Shown: positions 35,377 to 45,408 of the stretch, piece after piece
Position numbering within the stretch: position 1 is the first letter of the stretch
Layout of the letters: the number at the start of each line of letters is the position of its first letter
Assembly (NCBI GenBank): GCA_015485335.1
Contig: WFTT01000118.1
Coordinates: 34,729 to 98,728, forward strand
Direction of reading: 5' to 3'
Origin: Robiginitomaculum sp.
GTDB lineage: Bacteria > Pseudomonadota > Alphaproteobacteria > Caulobacterales > Maricaulaceae
Length of the DNA stretch: 64,000 nucleotides
The notes under the pieces: model-generated
What the model saw: only the letters and a program-made list of their open reading frames with translations
Database searches by the model: none
What the model was told of the DNA's origin: nothing
Position numbers and translations under genes: made by a program

Positions 35377-37689
35377 CTAATTTGATCCAAACGAACCCAG
35401 GGTGACCAGCGTAAAGCGAATGCCCACCGAAGCATTGGGCGTCAGGGTGCGGTCAGACGTATTGTTGTTGCGATACGTGATTTCCAGACTTGAACAATCG
35501 TCTTTATAGATCAGGCCCAGGCTGATACCGCGGGCGCGCTTGGCGTCCAGATCGCGGATGGCGCTGCCCATAATTGACCAGTGACGACTGAGCCCCACCG
35601 TTGCCCGTCCGCGAATTTCCTGGGTTGGGCGGCCCGAGGCAATGGCATCATCGAAATTCAAATAGCCCACCGAGGCGCTCAGGCCATGAACAACCTTGCC
35701 CAGTGCCCCCAGCTGATCCTTGCGCATTTTAACCGCGACATTGGTTTCTATGCGTTTGACGCTGAAATCATTCTTGTCGAAACGGGCATGGGCGCGCAGT
35801 TTAAGCGCCGGTCCGGGGGAAATGGAAAAGGTGCTGACATAGTCAGATGATTTTCCCTGCAGGCCTGAGGCCAGGGTGAAATCCGTATTCACGCGTGAGC
35901 GCAGCGTTTGCCCCGCCAGCAGAGAAACTTCGCCGCTTTTGCCCCATCGTCCGGTAACCTGGCCACCGATATTGGCGCGCAACCCACCTTCCCATCGGTC
36001 AAACCCGGAAAAGCGATTGGCAGAAAACAGGCTTGTGCCATCGAATTCAACCGCAATGCTGTCTTCATTGGGGATGATGGACCTTTGTGTGCCGATCACA
36101 TTGCCGTTGGCGTCTGTGCTATAGCTGGTATAGCTGCCGGCGCCATCGCCATTGGGGCTGGCGGCCAGTTGTACCAGCGGTTCGATGGTCCAGCTGACAT
36201 TGCGGCCTGGGCGAAAAAACGGCCAGCGCAGATCAGCACCAACTACCCCCAAAGCCCGCGCCAGCGAGCGATTTTTCGAGCCCAGATCTGCAAAGAAATC
36301 CGGATTGTGGATTTGGTATAAATCGGTGCGACCCTGGGCAAAGGGGCGCAAAATCATGCCAGAGCGAGATACCAGCCGACGGGACCAATCCAGTGACAGG
36401 GAGGCGCGGCGACTATCCGTGCCATCAATGCGCGTCAGGGCCACCGTGTTGGCTCGCAACATCATATTGCCGCCAAATAACGGGTCATCAATATGGCGAC
36501 GCAAATCAAACAAGGGTCCAACGATGGGGAATTTGTCGTCCACATCTCCGGCCCGCAAACCCTGAAAGCGGATGGTGCCGGCCTGGGCAAAAAAGCGCTC
36601 GCTCTGACCCTGGGCATAAATCTGGTTGTTCAGACGACGCGAATTGGTGCGGTAAATCCCCCGCGAGGTGGTTTCGCCCTGAATGTCATAACGACGTAAA
36701 AACAGGTCATCAGAAACCGCGGCGGCGCCAAAACCCCATTTCCATTGGTCGGAAATTTTGAATTTTCCTTCGGCAAACACATGACCCCGGAATTCGGTTT
36801 TGCCAAATTTGGTACCCCGGCCATCAAAGTCCTGCTCATAGGTCAAACTGCCATCCACCCGAACCTGTCCGGCATGAAAGTTTTGGCGAAATTCGCCCAT
36901 GACCAATGGATTAACCTTGGTAAATACGCGCGGGGTAAACGTGGCGTCGGCATAGGGACCAAGCACTTGATAATAGGGCTGTTCATAGGAAAATCCGTAT
37001 TTTCCCGATTGGCGTACCTGGGGAAATAACAATCCAGAGCGGCGACCCGCCTCAGGGTCCGGGTGCGAAAAAATAGGGGAGTAAAAAACCGGAACCCCTT
37101 TAACCTCAAGAACCGCATCGCGATAATTGATCATCTTGGTTTCTTGGTTTTGCACCACTTTGCGAGCGCGCAGCCGCCAGGTGGGCTTGTGCGAACTGTC
37201 ACCATCTTTACCAGCGCAGGCCTTGCAAGCCGTGTAAAAGGCATTGGTCAGCGTGTTGCGGGCCCCATCCTTGGAATGAGTGGCCTTGGTGGCGCCAATG
37301 GTGGCGCTGTTAGCCAGGCGGGCAAAGAATGCCAAGGCCACTGCCGAGCTCAGATCATCGCTAAGCTCCATTTCATCGGCAAATTCAACCGTGCCGTCTT
37401 TATCGACCACCACAACCGAGCCAATGGCGTGAATACGTTTGCTTTTTTGATAATAATAGAGCGTGTCAGCCTTGAGAATCCTGCCTTCAAAATGGGCTTC
37501 TACATTGCCGCGGGCAATATAACGGTCATGCTCTGCATCGTCGATCAGCTCATTGGCTTGTAACAGAACCGGTTGTTGTTCCTTGGCGGCATCAACGGTC
37601 TTTTCCTGCGCAAAGGCATTTTGTGAAAATACCAATGTGCCCAGCACAACAGCCAGTACTCTACAAACGTGGGTTGGAAACTGTTTCAT
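35377..37689 (-). CDS. lptD: LPS-assembly protein LptD
   Basis: Signal peptide, OstA-like 'VLLQANELIDDAEHDRYIARGNVEAHFEGRILKADTLYYYQKSKRI'; 'PVFYSPIFSHPDPEAGRRSGLLFP'. Confidence 0.95.
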   Translation of the reverse strand: MKQFPTHVCRVLAVVLGTLVFSQNAFAQEKTVDAAKEQQPVLLQANELIDDAEHDRYIARGNVEAHFEGRILKADTLYYYQKSKRIHAIGSVVVVDKDGTVEFADEMELSDDLSSAVALAFFARLANSATIGATKATHSKDGARNTLTNAFYTACKACAGKDGDSSHKPTWRLRARKVVQNQETKMINYRDAVLEVKGVPVFYSPIFSHPDPEAGRRSGLLFPQVRQSGKYGFSYEQPYYQVLGPYADATFTPRVFTKVNPLVMGEFRQNFHAGQVRVDGSLTYEQDFDGRGTKFGKTEFRGHVFAEGKFKISDQWKWGFGAAAVSDDLFLRRYDIQGETTSRGIYRTNSRRLNNQIYAQGQSERFFAQAGTIRFQGLRAGDVDDKFPIVGPLFDLRRHIDDPLFGGNMMLRANTVALTRIDGTDSRRASLSLDWSRRLVSRSGMILRPFAQGRTDLYQIHNPDFFADLGSKNRSLARALGVVGADLRWPFFRPGRNVSWTIEPLVQLAASPNGDGAGSYTSYSTDANGNVIGTQRSIIPNEDSIAVEFDGTSLFSANRFSGFDRWEGGLRANIGGQVTGRWGKSGEVSLLAGQTLRSRVNTDFTLASGLQGKSSDYVSTFSISPGPALKLRAHARFDKNDFSVKRIETNVAVKMRKDQLGALGKVVHGLSASVGYLNFDDAIASGRPTQEIRGRATVGLSRHWSIMGSAIRDLDAKRARGISLGLIYKDDCSSLEITYRNNNTSDRTLTPNASVGIRFTLVTLGSFGSN

Positions 37690-37839
37690 GCCGGTTTGAT
37701 GTGTCCTCTGTGTCCAATCCAAAATACTGTGCGATGAGGGCACAGGCCATCTTGCCTTTTCCGGGCCATCGCGTCCCTGACAATTCAGGCGATTTCATAA
37801 ACGAAGCACAGGATGCCGTCCATGGTTGATCGCTGTTTC

Positions 37840-38940
37840 TCACCCATCTTCCAAAATGGTAATGCGGGCTAGGCCCGCAAAAAAAACAAAAACCGGCGCC
37901 GCCCAGATGGCGACCATGGGTGGTAAAACCTGTGTCGCCCCCAGGGTTTGTAACAGGTCACTGGCAAAATAGAGAGCAAAACCGGCGGCCCCTGCCGTCA
38001 GGGCCAGGCGCAAGGAGCCTCCCAGGCGTACCAGCTTGAAAGAAAATGCAGCCCCGATCAGCGCCATGGCCGCCAGGGTAATCGGTAAAGACAGCAATTG
38101 GTGCATCTGCAATTGGTATTTACGCACACCAAAACCGGCTTTTTTTGATTCTGCGATCAAGGCTGGCAAAGCATAGATAGAGAAATTGGCGGCCCGCACC
38201 GAATCACTCAATAGCGCTGATGGTGCAATTTTGGTCGGCAAAGCCAGGGTTTCATAATGCTTGGTGTCGTTATAGCGCGACCGGTCTGTGGCGTCTTCTA
38301 ATTGCCAGAAGCCGGGCTGTAAAACAGCTTTTTTGGCATCGATGCGGTGTTGCACCACCGGGGTCTGATCCTCTGAGAGTGTGTAATAAAAGAAGGTCAG
38401 GTCATACAGCGTCGCAGTTTGGGGAATCACATTTCCCGCCCGGATCACCACAATGCCCTCATCGACCGCCTCGCGAAACCAGACCGCCTTGTTGGTGCCT
38501 TTGCTTTGCGCATCTGCTGCATCCAACAGGGCAATGCGGTTGCGTTCGAACTGGGCGTTCATTCGCGCCGCCAACGGGTTCAACAGGGTAGTTCCCAATG
38601 CCCCCAAAAAGAGTGCAATCAGAACCGCCGGCAAGGCAAATTGCCAGGCCGACATTGAGGCCGCCCGCATGGCCACCAGTTCGCTTCGCCGGTTCAGGCG
38701 AAACATTACCCACATCACCCCGAACAATACGATAAACGGCAAAGTTTGCTCGATCATGCCCGGCATTTTCAACAAGGTCAGATTAAGAACCTGCAGCGAG
38801 TTGATATTGGGTTGGTCATCCATGCGCCGTGATAACTCAACATAATCAACCACAAAGACCAGCGAACCAACAATGCTGGCGGCCAGCAAAATGCCTTTGA
38901 AGATTTCACGGAACAAATATCTGAACAGCAAACGAATCAT
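37840..38940 (-). CDS. lptG: LPS export ABC permease LptG
   Basis: YjgP/YjgQ-type permease 'RYLFREIFKGILLAASIVGSLVFVVDYVELSRR'; ATGA overlap with lptF. Confidence 0.92.
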   Translation of the reverse strand: MIRLLFRYLFREIFKGILLAASIVGSLVFVVDYVELSRRMDDQPNINSLQVLNLTLLKMPGMIEQTLPFIVLFGVMWVMFRLNRRSELVAMRAASMSAWQFALPAVLIALFLGALGTTLLNPLAARMNAQFERNRIALLDAADAQSKGTNKAVWFREAVDEGIVVIRAGNVIPQTATLYDLTFFYYTLSEDQTPVVQHRIDAKKAVLQPGFWQLEDATDRSRYNDTKHYETLALPTKIAPSALLSDSVRAANFSIYALPALIAESKKAGFGVRKYQLQMHQLLSLPITLAAMALIGAAFSFKLVRLGGSLRLALTAGAAGFALYFASDLLQTLGATQVLPPMVAIWAAPVFVFFAGLARITILEDG

Positions 38941-40049
38941 GAAACCGCTAAACGCCCCAATGGTTTACGCAAACGCCCGGTACTCAATGTCAGCCACAAA
39001 CACACCGCGCTGACCACCAATGGCAAGGCATATTGCAAGGGGTTCAGGGCGGGAATTTCCGTTGCCGCCGCTTCCAGCGAAAACCCGGTAAGGCGGACCA
39101 GCAAGGCCAGGGTACCGGCCACAATCAGTCGTCGTCCATAGCCCATGCGGCTGTAATCGCCACCCAGCAGCGCCGCCAGCGCCATCAGCGCAAAGGCCAG
39201 ATTATAAAGCGGTGCCGACAGGCGGTAATGCCCTTCGGCCAGCAAGGCATTGGCATTTTCCCGATCCCAGTAATTGGTGGGGTCGGGGTGGAACAACTCG
39301 CCCAGATACCGATCAGATCGCTTGTACAGCAAGGCGCCCTGGGGCTTGATCACGCCGCGAAGCTCAAACGTGGTACGGGTGAATTCCAGTATTTCCAGAG
39401 CCCCATCTTCGCCTATGCTTTGCCTGGTCACATTGGTCAATGACAAGGCCGGGTTCTGATTGATCTGCATAAAAACGCCTGACTTGGCAAAATAGGTCAG
39501 CGGCTTTTTATGGTTCCGACCATCATGGATCATCACATCGCTGAGAACCCCGTTTTGCACATCGCGGGCAAAAATCGTCAGATTCAGAGCCGGGGTAACA
39601 AACTCTCCTGGCCGGACAATGGACGAGGCAATATCGGAGCGCACCTTATAGATGGTTTCCCGCATGGCTTTATAGGCGGTGGGTTGCACCCAGGTGTTGA
39701 CCACCAGGTTCAGTAACACCGCCAACACCGCAATGCGCATGACCGGCGCAATCACCGCCCAGCGCGTCATACCCCCTGCAAAGGCCACCATAAATTCATT
39801 ATCGGTGTGCAGGCGCTGAACCGCATAGCCAACCGAGATAAACAGGGCGAATGGCAAAATGATGGAAATCAGTTGCGGTAACGCCAACAGGGTAATCTGG
39901 ATATAGGCAAGCAGGCTGGCCCGGTCATCAACAATTATGTCCAGCGCGGCCAGACTCTGGGTCAGCAGGGCCAGAGCACTCAGAACCAGTGTGGTCACCA
40001 CAAAGGGGCGGAAGGTCTCACGGATGAAATAGCCTTGCAGCGTTTCCAT
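38937..40049 (-). CDS. lptF: LPS export ABC permease LptF
   Basis: 'METLQGYFIRETFRPFVVTTLVLSALALLTQSLAALDIIVD'; YjgP/YjgQ family. Confidence 0.92.
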   Translation of the reverse strand: METLQGYFIRETFRPFVVTTLVLSALALLTQSLAALDIIVDDRASLLAYIQITLLALPQLISIILPFALFISVGYAVQRLHTDNEFMVAFAGGMTRWAVIAPVMRIAVLAVLLNLVVNTWVQPTAYKAMRETIYKVRSDIASSIVRPGEFVTPALNLTIFARDVQNGVLSDVMIHDGRNHKKPLTYFAKSGVFMQINQNPALSLTNVTRQSIGEDGALEILEFTRTTFELRGVIKPQGALLYKRSDRYLGELFHPDPTNYWDRENANALLAEGHYRLSAPLYNLAFALMALAALLGGDYSRMGYGRRLIVAGTLALLVRLTGFSLEAAATEIPALNPLQYALPLVVSAVCLWLTLSTGRLRKPLGRLAVS

Positions 40050-40223
40050 TCTATTCGAAAACCTCTCTGACCAACGGCATGAAGGCCGCTGGCATGTCCC
40101 CACCATTAAACTGTTCACTCTTGCTGATATGGCGTGGAGGCGAAGAGCACAAGGCCTGTATAGCGAAGCTTGCGTTTGGGGACGAAAGCCCTAGGTTTGT
40201 GCAAAACATCATGGGGTGGAAAA

Positions 40224-41699
40224 ATGATGAAAGTCCAGTTTACCAATTCAGACAAATATGAAGGCGCGGTGGTCGTGCCAGTCTTTGCGGATAATCGCCA
40301 TAGCGTCGGTGCCGATGCGTTGGACGAAGCCAGCGATGGCACCATTAGCCGTGCCCAGAAGGGTTCGCACTTTACCGGAAAGTCCGGGCAAGTGCTTGTA
40401 ATTAATGCGCCATCTGGCGTGAAGGCACAAACCATTGTGCTTGGCGGCATGGGGGATCGTGATGCCGCCGACGTGCTGGGCTGGGAGGCCTATGGAGCCC
40501 GTGCCATGCAGGCCGTATTGTGTTCGGGGGCCAAAACCCTGGTGTTTGATCAACGGGATCTGGACGCCCCGGCCTCTGCCCGCGCCGCCTTTGGCGCCTT
40601 GCTGGCGGCCTATCGTTTTGACAAGTACCGCACGACCCTGAAAGACGATAAAAAGCCCTCCATTACTTCTATTCGTGTGATTTGCAGTGATTCGGCCGCT
40701 GCCAAGGCTGCTTTTGCGCCTCTGGGCGAAACGGCCGAGGGCGTTTGTCTGGCCCGCGATCTGGTCTCCGAGCCGGCCAATGTGCTGCACCCCGAGGCCT
40801 TTGCCAAACGGGCGCAGGAGCTGGAAGAATTTGGTCTGGAAGTTCAAATTCTCGACGAAAAAGACATGAAGAAGCTCGGCATGAATGCGCTGCTCAGCGT
40901 CGGTCAGGGGTCGAACTATGGTTCCCGGCTGGCGGTGATGTCGTGGTTTGGTGCCAAAGATCGTAAAGAGGCCCCCTTGGTGCTGGTCGGCAAGGGCGTG
41001 TGCTTTGATACCGGTGGTATCTCGCTCAAACCCGGGGCCGGCATGTGGGACATGAAGGGCGATATGGGCGGGGCCGCGGCGGTCACCGGCACCATGCGCG
41101 CGCTGGCCGGGCGCAAGGCCCGCGCCAATGTTATTGGCATTATCGGCCTGGTGGAAAACATGCCCGATGCGGCGGCCACTCGCCCCGGCGATATTGTGAC
41201 CTCCGCCGATGGCCAAACCATTGAAGTGCAAAACACCGATGCCGAAGGGCGGCTGGTTCTGGTCGATGCGCTTTGGTATGGTCTGCGCTATAAACCAAAG
41301 CAAATCATTGATTTTGCAACGCTTACCGGGGCGATTATTATTGCACTGGGTCATGAAAATGCGGGCTTGTTCTCCAATGATGATGCCCTGGCCAGTGCAT
41401 TGGATGCGGCGGGTAAGGCCTCTGGCGAACCGGTGTGGCGGCTGCCGCTGGGGTCTGGCTATGACAAGCTGATCGACAGCAAATACGCCGATATGAAAAA
41501 CATTGGCGGCCGCGGGGCCGGTTCCATCACCGCGGCGCAATTCCTGCGCCGTTATGTTGGCGAAACCCCCTGGGCCCATATCGATATTGCCGGTACCGCC
41601 TGGAAAGATAAATCCGATGACCCGCGCGAGCCGGTCTGGGCCACGGGCTATGGGGTCCGCCTGATCGACGCCTTTGTCGCCGAGCAGTGTGAAAGCTAG
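40224..41699 (+). CDS. pepA: Leucyl aminopeptidase
   Basis: 'VGKGVCFDTGGISLKPGAGMWDMKGDMGGAAAV', signature 'NTDAEGRLVLVDAL'. Confidence 0.96.
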   Translation: MMKVQFTNSDKYEGAVVVPVFADNRHSVGADALDEASDGTISRAQKGSHFTGKSGQVLVINAPSGVKAQTIVLGGMGDRDAADVLGWEAYGARAMQAVLCSGAKTLVFDQRDLDAPASARAAFGALLAAYRFDKYRTTLKDDKKPSITSIRVICSDSAAAKAAFAPLGETAEGVCLARDLVSEPANVLHPEAFAKRAQELEEFGLEVQILDEKDMKKLGMNALLSVGQGSNYGSRLAVMSWFGAKDRKEAPLVLVGKGVCFDTGGISLKPGAGMWDMKGDMGGAAAVTGTMRALAGRKARANVIGIIGLVENMPDAAATRPGDIVTSADGQTIEVQNTDAEGRLVLVDALWYGLRYKPKQIIDFATLTGAIIIALGHENAGLFSNDDALASALDAAGKASGEPVWRLPLGSGYDKLIDSKYADMKNIGGRGAGSITAAQFLRRYVGETPWAHIDIAGTAWKDKSDDPREPVWATGYGVRLIDAFVAEQCES

Positions 41700-42156
41700 T
41701 TTGGCTACCACCGAACATTGGTTTTATCATCTGGAGCGCTCGACGCTGGAAACCGCCTTGCCGCCGCTTCTGGAAAAGGTTCTGGAACGGGGCTGGCGGG
41801 CGTTGATCCGCTCTGGCGATGCTGAGGCCCTGTTGGCGCTGGATCGTCATTTATGGACCCACCGGCCCGACAGTTTTTTGCCCCATGGTCTGAGTAGCGA
41901 ACCACGGGCCGCCACCCAACCGATACTGCTGACCCAGGCGGTGGATAACGAGAATAACGCCCAGATTGTTATCCTGATCCACGGGGCAGAAATACCGGAT
42001 CTGGCAGGCGTGGAACGCTGTGTCACCATGTTTGACGGGGCGGACCAACAGGCGCTGGAGCAAACCCGCCAACGCTGGAAAAGCGCCCATGCCGAAGGCG
42101 CCGCGGTGTCATACTGGCGACAGGATGGCGATGGCCGCTGGGCCAAACAAGGCTGA
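41689..42156 (+). CDS. holC: DNA polymerase III subunit chi (GTG start inside pepA end)
   Basis: 'TTEHWFYHLERSTLETALPPLLEKVLERGWRALIRSGDAEALLALDRHLWTHRPDSFLPHG'. Confidence 0.92.
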   Translation: MKASLATTEHWFYHLERSTLETALPPLLEKVLERGWRALIRSGDAEALLALDRHLWTHRPDSFLPHGLSSEPRAATQPILLTQAVDNENNAQIVILIHGAEIPDLAGVERCVTMFDGADQQALEQTRQRWKSAHAEGAAVSYWRQDGDGRWAKQG

Positions 42157-42185
42157 TCTTTTTTATCCAAATGAAACCATTATAA

Positions 42186-42213
42186 CCCTCGCCATTCTGG
42201 CGGGGGTTTTTTG
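42186..42213 (+). terminator. Rho-independent terminator after holC
   Basis: CCCTCGCCA-TTC-TGGCGGGGG followed by TTTTTT. Confidence 0.8.
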
Positions 42214-42396
42214 GTTTTATCCCCGCCTTTATTATGGGCAATCAGGGGTAAATGAAGGACGTTTCAGGGGCACTTTTGCGTCCTTTAGGGGCCGATAAGG
42301 GGTAAAGACGGTCATGCCGAGGGGTAAGAGGTGACCCTCTTTGACCCTCAGGTTTGCTATCCTGAGGATAACCTCTTTGTTTCTCCTGCGTTGTTA

Positions 42397-42423
42397 TCTT
42401 CCGGCTTGACCGGAGGATCCATT
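42397..42423. repeat. REP-like palindrome, inverted relative to the copy at 1884
   Basis: TCTTCCGGCTTGACCGGAGGATCCATT; reverse complement matches 1884-1910 at 26/27 bases. Confidence 0.8.
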
Positions 42424-42729
42424 TTATATGCCTGTGTGTGTTGACCTGTACAATGGATCCCGGCTCGGGGGCCGGGATGACATGGTTGGTTTTGGGGCGG
42501 GTATAATACAACCTTGTCCCACACCGACGTGGCCTAAGGTATGATGTTTCCACGGATTCCCCTGTCATTGCCGGATAAACCGGGTAATGAAACAAATAAC
42601 AACCCAGGGCCCGCGGCCTTCTTGCCGGGGGCGGTTTTCGGATAAGCACCGTCAGAAAAACCATGCATTGCGTCTGTATAGAGCGTATAAGGCAAGGCAT
42701 ACTGCCTTTTTAGAATCACAGGAAACGCC

Positions 42730-43737
42730 ATGGCCCTTGCACAACCAAGCGCACCTTTTGACGATTTGCGCACGCTGATTGCCAATTGTCCGGCCGCTGA
42801 CGAGGATGCCCGGGCCCGGGCCATGCTGCGACAGGACCAGATCGCGTTGCCTGCCGGCGAACTGGGCCGTTTGGCGGATCTGGCAGTATGGATGGCCAGC
42901 TGGCAGGGCGGCGACACTCCTCATATTGACCGGCCCATGGTGGCGGTTTTTGCTTCGTCTCATCAGATAACGGCCAAGGGCATATCGCGTTATGATGAGG
43001 CCCGGGCCCGCGAAATGACCGATGCTGTGTTGCAAGGCGCTGGTGCCGTCAACCAGATCGCCAAGGCCGCCGGGGCCGGGCTAAAAGTATTTGAACTGGC
43101 GCTGGAGGAGCCCACGCCGGATATCACCCAGGGTGCGGCGCTAAGCGAGCGCGATTGTGCCTCTACCATGGCCTATGCCATGCAGGTGCTGGAAGAAAAG
43201 CCCGATGTTTTGTGCATTGGAGTCGTGGGCGCCGGGGCCACCACGGCGGCCGGCGCTATGGCACTGGCGCTTTATGGCGGCACACCGGCCTTTTGGGCGG
43301 TGGCTGGATCGGCGGTTGATGATGAAAAAATGCTGGCCGCCAAAGCTAAGGTCATTGGAGCAGCGGTGGATTGTCACAGTGGTAATCTGGATGATCCGCT
43401 GGAGGTTTTACGCCGTCTTGGCGGGCGCGATATGGCCGGTGCCGCCGGCGCCATATTGGCAGCGCGCCATCAGGGGGTGCCGGTTATTCTGGATGGTTTT
43501 GCCTCGTGCGCAGCAGCAGCGGTATTGCACCGCATTAACCGCGCCGCGGTGGATCATTGTGTGGCTGGGTCGGTAACCCCGCGTGATTCCCATCGCGCCA
43601 TATTGGACCGGCTGGGCAAACAGCCCATTCTGGATCTGGGGCTGGGGCTGGGCGATGGGTCCGGCGCGTCTCTGGCAATCAATGTATTGCGGGCGGCCAT
43701 TGCTTGTCATAATGGCCTTGGCCGTACGGACAGCTAG
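42730..43737 (+). CDS. cobT: Nicotinate-nucleotide-dimethylbenzimidazole phosphoribosyltransferase
   Basis: 'MVAVFASSHQITAKGISRY', 'VVGAGATTAAGAMALALYGG', 'GVPVILDGFASCAAAAVLHRI'. Confidence 0.92.
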   Translation: MALAQPSAPFDDLRTLIANCPAADEDARARAMLRQDQIALPAGELGRLADLAVWMASWQGGDTPHIDRPMVAVFASSHQITAKGISRYDEARAREMTDAVLQGAGAVNQIAKAAGAGLKVFELALEEPTPDITQGAALSERDCASTMAYAMQVLEEKPDVLCIGVVGAGATTAAGAMALALYGGTPAFWAVAGSAVDDEKMLAAKAKVIGAAVDCHSGNLDDPLEVLRRLGGRDMAGAAGAILAARHQGVPVILDGFASCAAAAVLHRINRAAVDHCVAGSVTPRDSHRAILDRLGKQPILDLGLGLGDGSGASLAINVLRAAIACHNGLGRTDS

Positions 43738-43809
43738 GTTTTGGTCCTTGCCATGCATTCCTGATGATCCAGCAGGCAGATTTACAACTTGCAGGATCGA
43801 AAGAAATGC

Positions 43810-43837
43810 GCACCCTTATATGTGCACCCTTATATGT
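43810..43837. repeat. Perfect 14-bp tandem duplication
   Basis: GCACCCTTATATGT x2, 39 bp upstream of the GST start. Confidence 0.85.
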
Positions 43838-43875
43838 GAAGAATAAAATAAGCCCCATTTTCGGAGACACTGTTC

Positions 43876-44490
43876 ATGAAGCTTTATACCTCGGCCTTTG
43901 CCCCCAACCCCGAGCGGGTCCATATGTTTTTGCGCGAAAAAGGCGTGGATGATCTGGAAATGGTACAGATCAACATTATGGAGGGCGAACACAAATCCAG
44001 CGATTATCGCGCCCTTAGCCCATTTGCCCAGATCCCGGCACTGCAACTGGATGATGGGCGGGTGTTGACCGAAAGCCGGGCCATTTGTCGCTATCTGGAA
44101 GGTATTTATCCGGAACCCAATTTATTTGGCACCACCCCCGAAGAAACAGCCTTTATCGAAATGTATGACCGGCGGGTGGAATTCATGTTCCTGTTGCCAC
44201 TGGCCTGGTGGATCCGCCACGGCCATCCTGCCTTTACCGTTCTGGAAAAGCAAATCGCCGATCTGGCGCCGCGCGGGGAAAAGGGCTTTCGCCGCTTTGC
44301 CAAATGGCTGGACGGGGAATTGGCAAACCGGGATTTTGTTGCCGGGGATCGCTTTACCATTGCCGACATTACCGCCTTTGCTTCGGTCGGTTTTGCTCGG
44401 GTGGCCAAATGGAAACCCGATGCCGAAGAATTACCCAATCTGCACACCTGGCGGGCGCGTATGCTGGAGCGCCCCTGCGGGCAGAAATAA
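43876..44490 (+). CDS. Glutathione S-transferase family protein
   Basis: 'MKLYTSAFAPNPERVHMFLREKGVDDLEMVQINIMEGEHKSSDYRALSPFAQIPALQLDDGRVLTESRAICRYL'. Confidence 0.92.
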   Translation: MKLYTSAFAPNPERVHMFLREKGVDDLEMVQINIMEGEHKSSDYRALSPFAQIPALQLDDGRVLTESRAICRYLEGIYPEPNLFGTTPEETAFIEMYDRRVEFMFLLPLAWWIRHGHPAFTVLEKQIADLAPRGEKGFRRFAKWLDGELANRDFVAGDRFTIADITAFASVGFARVAKWKPDAEELPNLHTWRARMLERPCGQK

Positions 44491-44496
44491 TAGGGA

Positions 44497-45219
44497 TTAA
44501 TCCTCTTTGCCGGGGGCAAGGCGGCTGCGCAACCAGTCCAGTAACGTATTGTTTTGCAGCATTTGTTCATAGGCCTTGTCCATAAACCGGTCCAGGGAAG
44601 GCGGATCGGCCAATAGGTCCATACGGGTACGAAATTCTGCATCCGGGTCCAGCTCCTTGACCACGCGCGCCGGATTGCCCGCCACCACCACATTGGCAGG
44701 CACATCGTGGGTGACCACGGCGCGGGCACCAACAATGCTGTTCTTTCCAATGGTGACCCCCTTGCCGACAAAGGCCCCATCGCCCAGCCACACATTATCG
44801 GCCAGGGTGACCGGTTTGGCATTGTCATCAATTTGCGTGCGGTCATAAATGCCGTGCCAGTCACAATCGCTGACCGTGGCGCTGTGGGCCAGCATACAGC
44901 CATCGCCAATGGTAATTTTTTGGGCTGCCAGAATGCGCGTGCCGCCGGTGAGTAATACGCAATCGCCAAGGATGATCTGGCCGCTTTTTTCGGGCGTGGC
45001 CCAGACGGTCAGGCGTACCGGGGCATCGGCCGAGGCAATGACATGCAGGGACTGGCCAGCGGAAATGCCCCGCCCGAACAGATGCAGATGACGCGGGCCA
45101 ATGAATTTGGCATGGGGGCCCAGTGCATCAAAATACGGCACCACAAAGCGGTTGGTCCACCAGTTCCAAAACTGGTTCTGCAGGTCGTAAAGCCATTTGG
45201 GGCGGGCATCGCGGCGCAT
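44497..45219 (-). CDS. Hexapeptide-repeat acyltransferase (left-handed beta-helix)
   Basis: Hexad pattern 'VTLADNVWLGDGAFVGKGVTIGKNSIVGARAVVTHDVPANVVVAGNPARVVKEL'. Confidence 0.9.
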   Translation of the reverse strand: MRRDARPKWLYDLQNQFWNWWTNRFVVPYFDALGPHAKFIGPRHLHLFGRGISAGQSLHVIASADAPVRLTVWATPEKSGQIILGDCVLLTGGTRILAAQKITIGDGCMLAHSATVSDCDWHGIYDRTQIDDNAKPVTLADNVWLGDGAFVGKGVTIGKNSIVGARAVVTHDVPANVVVAGNPARVVKELDPDAEFRTRMDLLADPPSLDRFMDKAYEQMLQNNTLLDWLRSRLAPGKED

Positions 45220-45408
45220 AATCTCTCCTTGATTCAGGCGCAAGGTGCACTGCTGGCCGGGTCATGGCAACCGCTCATCTGGCCCGTGATTTTGTGGGGA
45301 AAAATCGCGACGTATGGACACCCTTGCAGATCAGAATTCTTTTACTACATCGGGGGCCTAAGGACCGGAAATTATGTTTGCGTTGAGTATCAAATGAAGG
45401 AGGAGATG

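Noticed and set aside
40248-41711. 487-aa minus-strand ORF opposite pepA
   Set aside because: Antisense shadow of pepA; no family signature
42242-42700. 152-aa minus-strand ORF upstream of cobT
   Set aside because: Composed of REP-like repeat sequence; low plausibility as protein
42157-42729. Cobalamin riboswitch before cobT
   Set aside because: Looked for B12-box-like sequence on both strands and did not recognise one by eye; needs a covariance-model scan
45043-45405. 121-aa N-terminal extension of the YfdX ORF
   Set aside because: Overlaps the acyltransferase on the opposite strand; strong RBS and signal peptide place the start at about 45406-45409
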